A stretch of DNA of 64,000 nucleotides from Bryobacter sp964387685 (GTDB lineage: Bacteria > Acidobacteriota > Terriglobia > Bryobacterales > Bryobacteraceae): contig CAYLXK010000008.1 in assembly GCA_964387685.1 (NCBI GenBank), forward strand, positions 62,001-126,000, given 5' to 3'. Both the position numbers and the translations under genes were made by a program. Positions 42,784 through 49,359 of this stretch are shown in pieces. The notes below the pieces were generated by a model that saw only the letters and a list, made by a program, of their open reading frames with translations, was not told where the DNA came from and did no database searches. Numbering within the stretch: position 1 is the stretch's first letter; every line of letters begins with the position of its first letter.

Positions 42784-44583
42784 ATGCAGCCTTTCCGGAT
42801 TACGGTCTTAGGTTCGGGCACCAGTGTCGGCGTGCCCATGATCGGTTGCTACTGCAAAGTCTGCACCTCGGCAGACCCGCGCGATCAACGCAGCCGCCCC
42901 AGCATTGCCGTTCATTTCGACGGCCGCGTCGTTCTGATCGATGCCGGTCCCGACTTCCGCACCCAAGCCATCCGCGCGCGTCTCTCCCGGGTCGACGCCA
43001 TCCTGCTTACCCATGACCACGCCGATCACATCCTGGGCCTGGACGACGTTCGCCCCTTTAACTTCCGCCAAAAAGAAGCGATCCCCGTATACGCGACCCC
43101 CGAAGTGCTTGAAGCCGTCAGGCGCATCTTCGCCTACGCCTTCGGCGACAAGCCGACGCAATCGACCAAACCCAAGTTCGAATTGATCCCGATCGACTGC
43201 GACCCCTTCACCATCCACGGTCTTCGCTTTCAACCGCTTCCTCTTTGTCACGGGCGAGGGCGTTCCACCGGTTACCGTTTTGGTTCGGCCGCTTACCTGA
43301 CAGACCACAGCGAGATTCCCGAAGCGTCGCTAGCCCAGCTTGAAGATCTGGACGTCCTCTTTCTCGACGGTCTCCGTTACAAGCCGCACCCGACGCACAG
43401 CCACATCGCGCGTAGCCTCAAATATGTGGAAAAGCTCGCGCCCCAACGCGCTTACCTCACCCACATCTGCCACGACCTCGGCCACGCGCGCGCCGAGAGC
43501 CTGCTGCCGCCCCATGTGCGCTTGGCCTACGACGGCCTTGAAATCGGCCTCGGCCAGGCGCCGCCCCGCAAGGCCCGCCCCGGCCCCAGAGGCTTTCGCG
43601 TTTATCGTTCGCTCGAAGAAATCCCTTCGCCTTTCGGCCCGAATGCGATCGCGATCGGCAACTTCGACGGAGTCCATGTCGGCCATCAGGAAATCCTCCG
43701 CCGCGCCGAGCAGATCTCCGCGGATTTGGGAGTGACGCCCACCGTGCTCACTTTCGATCCGCATCCCCGTAAATTGCTCCGTCCCGAGGTGCCGACCAAG
43801 AGTCTCGATTCCCTAAACGGCCGCTTGGACCGCATGGCCGCCGAGGGCATTGCGCAGGCGGTGGTGCTGCCCTTCACGCGGGAGCTTGCCTCCTTAGGCC
43901 CGCGCGAATTCGCTCAGCGAATCCTGGCTGATAAGCTGGCCGCCAAGGCGGTGCTGGTGGGCGACAACTTCCGCTTCGGCCACAAGCAGAGCGGCGACAT
44001 CGCCTTGCTGCGGGCCTTGGGCGAAGAACTTGGTTTTGTGACGGAAATCGTCGAAGGCGTCGCTACCCATGGCACGCTGGTTTCCAGTTCGGCAATCCGC
44101 AATCTTTTGCGCGAAGGGGACGTCGCCCGCGCGCACCGGCTGCTCGGCTACGCCTACTCACTCAGCGGCGCCATTATCCCAGGGCAGGGCATCGGAAAGG
44201 TCCAGACCGTCCCCACTCTCAATCTCGACCCCGCTCCTCTGCTCGAGGAAGGCCGCATGCTTCCGGCTCACGGTGTTTACATTACCGAAACGCAGGACCT
44301 CACTGGCAACCATCCCGGTGGCGCCATCTGGCCTTCGATCACCAACATCGGCACCCGGCCCACCTTTGGCGGCGACAGCCTCAGCATGGAAACCTATCTG
44401 CTCGAGCCGCTCACCGGCGATACTCCCACCCAAATCCGCCTCGAATTCCGCGCGCGTATCCGCGCCGAGCGCAAGTTCCCCAACCCGGAGGAACTCAAAC
44501 AGCAAATTCTGGCCGATGTCGGCCGCGCCCGCGCCTATTGGCGGCGCGTATCCCGTTGGGTCCGCCCCTCACTAGACGCTTAA
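42784..44583 (+). CDS. ribF: Fusion: PhnP-like metallo-hydrolase and riboflavin kinase/FAD synthetase (RibF)
   Basis: A single open frame of 599 residues from the ATG at 42784. Residues 1-255 are a PhnP-like metallo-beta-lactamase domain with a zinc knuckle (C22, C24, C27 in GCYCKVC), HDHADH (H77, H79, D81, H82) and a CHGRGRSTGYRFG segment. After the linker QAPPRKARPGPRG, residues 270-599 are a complete RibF: AIGNFDGVHVGHQ near 290, TFDPHPRKLL, then the kinase segment GQGIGKVQTVPTLNLD and NIGTRPTFGG. It converts riboflavin to FMN and FAD. The role of the attached phosphodiesterase-like domain is unknown. No internal stop or frameshift separates them. Confidence 0.93.
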   Translation: MQPFRITVLGSGTSVGVPMIGCYCKVCTSADPRDQRSRPSIAVHFDGRVVLIDAGPDFRTQAIRARLSRVDAILLTHDHADHILGLDDVRPFNFRQKEAIPVYATPEVLEAVRRIFAYAFGDKPTQSTKPKFELIPIDCDPFTIHGLRFQPLPLCHGRGRSTGYRFGSAAYLTDHSEIPEASLAQLEDLDVLFLDGLRYKPHPTHSHIARSLKYVEKLAPQRAYLTHICHDLGHARAESLLPPHVRLAYDGLEIGLGQAPPRKARPGPRGFRVYRSLEEIPSPFGPNAIAIGNFDGVHVGHQEILRRAEQISADLGVTPTVLTFDPHPRKLLRPEVPTKSLDSLNGRLDRMAAEGIAQAVVLPFTRELASLGPREFAQRILADKLAAKAVLVGDNFRFGHKQSGDIALLRALGEELGFVTEIVEGVATHGTLVSSSAIRNLLREGDVARAHRLLGYAYSLSGAIIPGQGIGKVQTVPTLNLDPAPLLEEGRMLPAHGVYITETQDLTGNHPGGAIWPSITNIGTRPTFGGDSLSMETYLLEPLTGDTPTQIRLEFRARIRAERKFPNPEELKQQILADVGRARAYWRRVSRWVRPSLDA

Positions 44584-44606
44584 CCTCTAAAATAGAAAGA
44601 CCAACC

Positions 44607-45602
44607 ATGAGCCTCAGCCCCGCAAAGAAAGCACATCTAGAAAAACTGTCCAATTCGAAAGGCGTCATTGCCGCCGCCGCTATGGACCAGCGCGGCAGCT
44701 TGCAGAAGTCGCTTGCCGCCGCTAAGGGCGTCCCGGCCGGCGAAATCAGCTTCGACATGATGTCGGAGTTCAAGAGCGCCGTCGTCCGCATCCTCACCCC
44801 GCACGCGAGCGCCATTTTGCTGGACACCGAATTCGGCCTGCCCGCGGCCAGCGTCCGCGCCTCCAATGCCGGGCTCCTGCTCGCCTACGAGAAGAGCGGC
44901 TACGACAACACCGTTGCCGGCCGTTTGCCCGATCTGCTCGGCGAACTCAGCGCTCTGCGCATCAAAGAACTCGGTGCCGACGCGGTGAAGATTCTCATCT
45001 ACTACTCGCCCTTCGACGACGCAAAGGTCAACGACATCAAGCACGCCTTCATTGAACGCATCGGCAGCGAATGCGAGAACGTCGGCGTACCCTTCTTCCT
45101 CGAGTTCGTCGGCTACGACCCCCAGGGCGGCGACGAAAAAGGCATCGACTTCGCCAAGATTAAGCCGCAAGTGGTGCTGGAAAGCATGCGCGAATTCTCC
45201 AAGCCTCGCTATCAGGTGGACGTCCTGAAGGTCGAAGTGCCCGTCAATGCTGAATTTGTCGAAGGGTCGAGCGTATACAAAGGCCAAGCCGCCTATACGC
45301 GCGCCGAAGCTCTCGAGCATTACCGAAAGGCCGCCGACGTCACCAGCCTACCCTTCATCTACCTCAGCGCCGGCGTAGGCAATGCGCAGTTTACGGAAAG
45401 CCTCGCCATGGCCTCGGAAGCGGGAACGCCCTTCTCCGGCGTGCTCTGCGGCCGCGCCACCTGGAAGGAAGGCATCCCGGTTTACGCCAAGCAAGGCTTG
45501 GCCGCCCTTGAAGACTGGTTGTCCACGGAAGGCGTCAAAAATATCAACGCGGTGAACGGATCGCTCGGTTCCGCCGTGCCCTGGTACTCGCGCCTCAGCT
45601 AG
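44607..45602 (+). CDS. Tagatose 1,6-diphosphate aldolase-like (LacD family)
   Basis: A 331-residue class I aldolase of the LacD type, which cleaves tagatose 1,6-bisphosphate to dihydroxyacetone phosphate and glyceraldehyde 3-phosphate. The active-site lysine is probably K208 in VDVLKVEVPVN; K128 lies in DAVKILIYYSPFDD. AAAMDQRGSLQK and LLDTEFGLPA are family motifs, and LSAGVGNAQFTESL lies near the phosphate site. The start is the ATG at 44607; the frame is open upstream. No other lac-type genes are nearby, so the true sugar may differ. Confidence 0.92.
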   Translation: MSLSPAKKAHLEKLSNSKGVIAAAAMDQRGSLQKSLAAAKGVPAGEISFDMMSEFKSAVVRILTPHASAILLDTEFGLPAASVRASNAGLLLAYEKSGYDNTVAGRLPDLLGELSALRIKELGADAVKILIYYSPFDDAKVNDIKHAFIERIGSECENVGVPFFLEFVGYDPQGGDEKGIDFAKIKPQVVLESMREFSKPRYQVDVLKVEVPVNAEFVEGSSVYKGQAAYTRAEALEHYRKAADVTSLPFIYLSAGVGNAQFTESLAMASEAGTPFSGVLCGRATWKEGIPVYAKQGLAALEDWLSTEGVKNINAVNGSLGSAVPWYSRLS

Positions 45603-45603
45603 T

Positions 45604-45667
45604 CTGGCAGGCAGTCGCGCTGGCAGGCAGTCGCGCTGGCAGGCAGTCGCGCTGGCAGGCAGTCGCC
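45604..45667. repeat. Four tandem 16-base repeats
   Basis: The unit CTGGCAGGCAGTCGCG occurs four times without spacing (last base of the last copy differs), directly after the aldolase stop and just before a bidirectional terminator-like hairpin. There are no spacers, so it is not a CRISPR array. Copy number is likely to vary. Confidence 0.92.
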
Positions 45668-46389
45668 TAATGAGCCATCCGCAAGGATGGCTCTTCTTGT
45701 TTCGCGTTCTTCGGATCGAAGGCCGCATACCAGGAAAGAAGGCAAGCAAAGTGGGTGAAAAAGATGATCAGCAGACCGGTGATCAGGAGTGCGTAGTCGT
45801 CACGGCGCGTCACCATCCCTAGCAGGCCGTCGCTAATCACCTGTCCGGTCATTTGCAGGCCGATGCCCGCACTCAGCAGTAGAATACGCCGGTCCAGGTT
45901 CTTTTGCCGCACCAGCAAAGTCCACCAGTACAGGTTTAGTAGAACCATCCAAAAGCTGATGACCTGCCGGACTTTTGTAAACTGCACCGCAAGGCTGGGC
46001 CCAGAGTAGTACCAGACCGCCGCGATCGTGACCAGCAGACTCACGCCCGCCAGCAGCCCTAGTCGCTCCCGCGCCATACCCAAACGGGCATGGGTTTGAT
46101 CGATCAGTTGCAACATAAGCCCCAAAAGAATGATGTGCATCATCACGTCGCACGCCGAGTAGACAAGCTCAAAGTTTGCTAGTACCGGCAGGATGGACAG
46201 GACCCAAGGGTCCCGATTCGCCGCAAGAATCGAGAGGGCCGTAGCCAGGAAAAGAATGATGGAATAAACGATGGCGAGCGGGTAGTTTCGATTTCTGCTT
46301 GCCAGAAATCGCGACAGGACCAAAGCCTGAAGTAGCAAGGCCAGGATCGGAGCAAACTGCTGGAGGGACGCCAGAAAAGTTTTAGCCAC
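45667..46389 (-). CDS. Multi-pass membrane protein downstream of a repeat peptide gene
   Basis: A 240-residue integral membrane protein with about seven hydrophobic segments (for example FAPILALLLQALVLSRFL, AIVYSIILFLATALSIL, LGLLAGVSLLVTIAAVWYY and ALLITGLLIIFFTHFACLLSWY). GTG at 46389 with AGAGAG upstream is the preferred start; a TTG at 46419 would add ten residues. No family is recognised. It is the only gene downstream of the peptide gene at 46482-46616 on the same strand, 92 bases away, and may be its partner. Its 3' end holds the terminator stem. Confidence 0.75.
   Translation of the reverse strand: MAKTFLASLQQFAPILALLLQALVLSRFLASRNRNYPLAIVYSIILFLATALSILAANRDPWVLSILPVLANFELVYSACDVMMHIILLGLMLQLIDQTHARLGMARERLGLLAGVSLLVTIAAVWYYSGPSLAVQFTKVRQVISFWMVLLNLYWWTLLVRQKNLDRRILLLSAGIGLQMTGQVISDGLLGMVTRRDDYALLITGLLIIFFTHFACLLSWYAAFDPKNAKQEEPSLRMAH
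45672..45702 (+). terminator. Hairpin terminator after the LacD gene
   Basis: GAGCCATCC and GGATGGCTC form a nine-pair stem closed by a GCAA tetraloop, followed by TTCTTGTTT. The stem overlaps the last codons of the convergent membrane-protein gene (45667-46389), so it could end transcription from both sides. Confidence 0.75.
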
Positions 46390-46441
46390 CGGACTCTCTA
46401 TCTTAAGCCTTATCGGCAAAAAGAGATACGGTGGCCAGAGT

Positions 46442-46467
46442 TTTTTGTTCTGAGTTCAGAACAAGAA
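46442..46467. repeat. Inverted repeat between the peptide and membrane-protein genes
   Basis: GTTCTGA and TCAGAAC (46447-46462) form a perfect stem with a two-base centre; it extends to about 12 pairs with one mismatch-type G-T pair. On the minus strand it is followed by A-residues, not U, so it is not a classic terminator. It could be an operator, a processing site or an attenuator. Confidence 0.5.
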
Positions 46468-46481
46468 TAGCGACGATTTGT

Positions 46482-46616
46482 TTAGTTCATGTCGTCGATG
46501 GGCAGAGGGGGCATCATCGGAATGATCCCCATGTCATCGATCGGGAGCGGCGGCATCATGGGAATAATCCCCATGTCGTCGATAGGCAGCGGGGGCATCA
46601 TGGGAATAATGTTCAT
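46482..46616 (-). CDS. 44-residue peptide made of three 14-residue repeats
   Basis: The peptide reads MN, then three copies of IIPMMPPLPIDDMG (the last ends in N). At the DNA level the three 42-base units differ at codon positions 1, 3, 6, 7, 8, 9 and 11, and every difference is synonymous. Only codon 14 of the last copy changes the residue. This is strong evidence of selection on this frame; the opposite-strand frames show amino-acid changes. GGAGG (46628-46632) lies 11 bases before the ATG, and a promoter lies at 46696-46724. The same frame is open back to a GTG at 46691, but that lies at or before the predicted transcript start. The function is unknown. Met/Pro-rich repeats with a paired Asp could be a modified peptide precursor or a metal-binding peptide. 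Confidence 0.72.
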   Translation of the reverse strand: MNIIPMMPPLPIDDMGIIPMMPPLPIDDMGIIPMMPPLPIDDMN

Positions 46617-46638
46617 GGCTTTTCTGGCCTCCAGTGAA

Positions 46639-46700
46639 ATACTTAGGACTCCAGTCCCAATAGCATGGGACCAACGAGCTAAGGCAGACACCCTAAGTAT
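46639..46700. repeat. Inverted repeat ATACTTAGG / CCTAAGTAT around the peptide leader
   Basis: A perfect nine-base inverted repeat has arms at 46639-46647 and 46692-46700. The second arm overlaps the predicted -10 element of the peptide promoter. A looping operator or a leader-RNA structure is possible. Confidence 0.55.
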
Positions 46701-46724
46701 CCACTAGGTACGTAGTTCCGTCAA
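46696..46724 (-). promoter_or_regulatory. Sigma70-like promoter for the peptide gene
   Basis: On the minus strand TTGACG (46724-46719) is followed after exactly 17 bases by GATACT (46701-46696), matching the consensus at five and four of six positions. Transcription would start near 46689, giving a leader of about 70 bases to the ATG at 46616. Confidence 0.55.
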
Positions 46725-46792
46725 GATTTGGATGGAAGAAAAGTAAGGTTTTAACCCTAGTACCGGGCTATGGGAGGGAGGGGCCTGACAAA

Positions 46793-46812
46793 CCAATATG
46801 TATATGTATTGG
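46793..46812. terminator. AT-rich inverted repeat after the pentapeptide gene
   Basis: CCAATA and TATTGG flank TGTATATG, forming a near-palindrome about 40 bases downstream of the pentapeptide gene stop. On the minus strand it is followed by TTTGTC. It is a weak terminator candidate or a binding site. Confidence 0.35.
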
Positions 46813-46849
46813 TAAGGGTTTGAGCCGCCGGAGTTGGGGAAGGTTTTTT

Positions 46850-47767
46850 CTAGCGCAAAACCGGGCGTTCTTGACCACTGCGGCGCAGGAAAGGGCCGGC
46901 GCTTCCATTGGGAAGAACGCTCCTTGCGTCGGTCAAGCACGAAGCCAATTGATCGGCCGTTAGCTCTCGGGCATTGCGAAGATTGGCGCCGCGGAAGTCC
47001 GCACTCCGCAGCTTGGCGTCTCCCAAGCGCGCATCCTCGAGGTTGCATCCGCTAAAGTCGGCTGCTTGCAGATTCGCCTCGCGCATTTGCGCTCCTGTCA
47101 TCTGCGCACCGGTCCAGATCGATTTCGTTAGGTCCGCGCCGTTCCATTTGGACAGCCGCAAATCCGCCCGCGACCAGTCGCAGTTCTGTACTCGAGCGCC
47201 GGCCAGATTCACCCGGTCCGCCGCCGCCCCATAAAATCGGCAAAAGCTGAATTGCGCCCGCGTGAAATTCGCGTCCTTCAGATTCGCGCCCGCGAAATTG
47301 CACTCAAACCATTGCGATTGCTGCCCGCTGCAACCGCTCAAATCTGCGCTTGAGAACGCGCAGCGCCTACCCTTGGCGGCCTGAAGGATTGCTTGCCGCA
47401 TTTGCGCATAGGACAGGTTCGTTTCTTCCATCGAGCAATCGGCAAAGACCGCATAGTTCAAGAAGGCGTTGACCAGCGCGCTGCCGTCTAGCCGAGCCCC
47501 CATGAAGTCCACCGACGTCAGCACCGCACGCCGAAAGTCGCAGTGCCGCAAGTCGGCCAAATTGAACTGCGCCTCGGCTAAATCGCATTCGAGAAACGAG
47601 GAACGCGCCATCTGCACGGCCCGCAGATCCGCTTTCTCCAGACGCAGTTCGTTCCAGGAGCTGTTCTCCCCAAAAAATCGAACCCCGTCCTGGCGCTGGT
47701 CCAGCCACCACTTGTGCCTTTCGAGTTGATGCAGCAGCGCCGCCGGCGCCTGGTACGTAAGACTCAC
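46850..47767 (-). CDS. Pentapeptide-repeat protein
   Basis: A 305-residue protein whose central 220 residues form pentapeptide repeats of the A(D/N)LxX type (KADLRAVQMARSSFLECDLAEAQFNLADLRHCDF and similar). They should fold as a right-handed quadrilateral beta-helix. The N-terminus (LLHQLERHKWWLDQRQDGVRF) resembles proteins where a short helical segment precedes the helix. Some pentapeptide proteins mimic DNA and bind gyrase, but nothing here shows that. It has a high Cys content in the repeats. The gene is convergent with no neighbour and lies between the peptide locus and the MoaD-like pair. Confidence 0.9.
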   Translation of the reverse strand: MSLTYQAPAALLHQLERHKWWLDQRQDGVRFFGENSSWNELRLEKADLRAVQMARSSFLECDLAEAQFNLADLRHCDFRRAVLTSVDFMGARLDGSALVNAFLNYAVFADCSMEETNLSYAQMRQAILQAAKGRRCAFSSADLSGCSGQQSQWFECNFAGANLKDANFTRAQFSFCRFYGAAADRVNLAGARVQNCDWSRADLRLSKWNGADLTKSIWTGAQMTGAQMREANLQAADFSGCNLEDARLGDAKLRSADFRGANLRNARELTADQLASCLTDARSVLPNGSAGPFLRRSGQERPVLR

Positions 47768-47845
47768 TTCTCCTGCCTATCCCCGCTTATCGACGGGCCC
47801 AAGCGGACCTTGAATGGCTGCAGCCAATGCTAAATTCAGAAGTCG

Positions 47846-48115
47846 ATGGCGCGCGTTCATTTTGGCTCCCAGTTTGCCCGTCTGGTTGACAGTCCCACTG
47901 CAAGCACCGGCGCGGCCACTCTGCACCAAGCCTTCGAGGATATTTTTGCCGCCCAACCGGTCCTGCGCGGCTACGTTCTCGATGAACAAGGCCATCTGCG
48001 CCAGCACGTCGCTGTTTTTGTCGACGGCGCGCTGGTTCAAGATCGGGAAAAGCTTGCCGTTCCGCTTTCCTCGGCTTCGGAAATCTACATACTGCCCGCA
48101 CTCTCTGGAGGATGA
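47846..48115 (+). CDS. MoaD/ThiS-family ubiquitin-like sulfur carrier
   Basis: An 89-residue protein ending in the diglycine SGG that is required for thiocarboxylate formation. The beta-grasp pattern (MARVHFGSQFARLV, TLHQAFEDIFAAQPVLRGYVLDEQG, QHVAVFVDGALVQ, ASEIYILPALSGG) fits MoaD/ThiS. It lacks adjacent molybdopterin or thiamine genes; instead it is followed seven bases later by a BNR-type propeller gene. This pairing recurs in acidobacteria and proteobacteria to my recollection. The GGAGGA encoding the terminal Gly-Gly is also the Shine-Dalgarno sequence of the next gene, so coupling is likely. Confidence 0.9.
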   Translation: MARVHFGSQFARLVDSPTASTGAATLHQAFEDIFAAQPVLRGYVLDEQGHLRQHVAVFVDGALVQDREKLAVPLSSASEIYILPALSGG

Positions 48116-48122
48116 ACAAAAA

Positions 48123-49193
48123 ATGGACGCCCGCGCCTGGATTGCCACTCGCAAAGGTCTGATCGACTACCGCCTTGCCCAAGGCTCTTGGAAGGCCCAT
48201 CGCCTCCACTTTCCCGCCGACCCCATCAGCGCCGTCCTCTCGGCCAACGGTGTCCTGCTGGCCGCCCTCCACACCGGCCACTTCGGCGCGAAGCTCTTCC
48301 GCTCCACCGACGACGGCGAAAGCTGGGCCGAAGTCCCCGCTCCCGCCTATCCTCCCCAGCCCGAACCGGATCTCAAGCCAGCCTGGAAGCTCTTCATGAT
48401 CTGGACCCTCGAGGCCGGCCCCGACGGCACCTTCTGGTGCGGCACCAATCCCGGCGGTCTGTTCAAGTCCACCGATCAAGGCCTCACTTGGGAACTCGTC
48501 GAATCCCTCTGGCAGGTCCCCCAACGCGCCCAATGGTTCGGCGGCGGCTACGATGCGCCCGGTATCCATTCCCTTTGCTTTGACCCCGCCCGCCCGTTTT
48601 CGCTGGCCCTGGCGATCTCCTGCGGCGGCGTCTGGCACAGCGAGGATTCCGGCGCCACCTGGCAGCAGCCCGCTCGCGGTCTCCGCGCCGGATATCTTCC
48701 CCCAGAGCAAGCCTTCGAGCCCACCAGCCAGGACCCGCACCGCGTCGTCCAATGCGCCGCCTCGCCCTCCCACCTCTGGTGTCAGCACCACAGCGGCGTC
48801 TTCCGCTCCACCGACTTTGGCCTTACCTGGACCGAACCCCAACGCAGCGAATTCGGCTTCGCCGTCGCCGCCCACCCCACCGACCCCGACACCGCCTGGT
48901 TTGTCCCCGCCGCCGCCGACGAGCGCCGCATCCCCGTCGGCGCCGCCTTATCGGTGCTTCGTACCCGCGACGGTGGCCAGAGCTTTGAGGAACTCCGCAC
49001 CGGCCTCCCGCAACAGGATTGCTACGACCTCATCTACCGCCACGCCCTCGCCGTCGATGCCAGCGGAGACCGCCTCCTCTTTGGCTCCACCACCGGCAAC
49101 CTCTACTCGACCGAAAACGCGGGCGAATCCTGGACCCTCGTCAACGCCCACCTGCCGCCCGTTTACGCCGTGCGAATGCCACGACCGCTGTAG
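48123..49193 (+). CDS. BNR/sortilin-type beta-propeller (exo-alpha-sialidase-like) protein
   Basis: A 356-residue cytoplasmic protein without a signal peptide. BNR Asp-box repeats are evident: FRSTDDGESW, FKSTDQGLTW, WHSEDSGATW, FRSTDFGLTW, LRTRDGGQSF and YSTENAGESW, typical of a multi-bladed sialidase/VPS10-like propeller. The catalytic arginine triad of true sialidases is not obvious, so sialidase activity is unlikely. The start is the ATG at 48123, ten bases after the GGAGGA inside the MoaD/ThiS gene end. The partnership suggests a role in sulfur transfer or protein modification, which is speculative. Confidence 0.88.
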   Translation: MDARAWIATRKGLIDYRLAQGSWKAHRLHFPADPISAVLSANGVLLAALHTGHFGAKLFRSTDDGESWAEVPAPAYPPQPEPDLKPAWKLFMIWTLEAGPDGTFWCGTNPGGLFKSTDQGLTWELVESLWQVPQRAQWFGGGYDAPGIHSLCFDPARPFSLALAISCGGVWHSEDSGATWQQPARGLRAGYLPPEQAFEPTSQDPHRVVQCAASPSHLWCQHHSGVFRSTDFGLTWTEPQRSEFGFAVAAHPTDPDTAWFVPAAADERRIPVGAALSVLRTRDGGQSFEELRTGLPQQDCYDLIYRHALAVDASGDRLLFGSTTGNLYSTENAGESWTLVNAHLPPVYAVRMPRPL

Positions 49194-49359
49194 TTCGGGG
49201 CTAACGCCCGGCACAGAAAACCATGTCTTTCTCTACGCGCATCACGAAGCGGGCAATCTTCAGCAGGCCATCGTCCTGGACTGATTTGCCAACCAGGCTG
49301 CTTGGTGGGAAATCCACGAAATCATTCACCGCCGGGTTGGCCGGTGAATCCTGTCAATG

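Noticed and set aside
45604..45667. Possible CRISPR array
   Set aside because: The 16-base units are directly adjacent with no spacers and no cas genes are present.
46691..46691. Upstream GTG as the start of a 69-residue leader-plus-repeat precursor
   Set aside because: It lies at or before the predicted transcription start and has no Shine-Dalgarno sequence, so the ATG at 46616 is preferred. It should be kept in mind if the promoter call is wrong.
46489..46707. Plus-strand frame with Gly/Ile/Met/Ser repeats opposite the peptide gene
   Set aside because: Differences between the repeats change residues in this frame (for example MGRGGII versus IGSGGIM), while they are all synonymous on the minus strand. 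It has no ribosome-binding site.
47787..48875. 362-residue minus-strand frame
   Set aside because: It lies opposite the MoaD-like and BNR-propeller genes, whose motifs are unambiguous on the plus strand.
49194..49359. Short open frames between the propeller and the GT-C-like gene
   Set aside because: They are under 50 residues, lack ribosome sites and show no recognisable sequence; only a weak hairpin (TCACCG/CGGTGA) is present.
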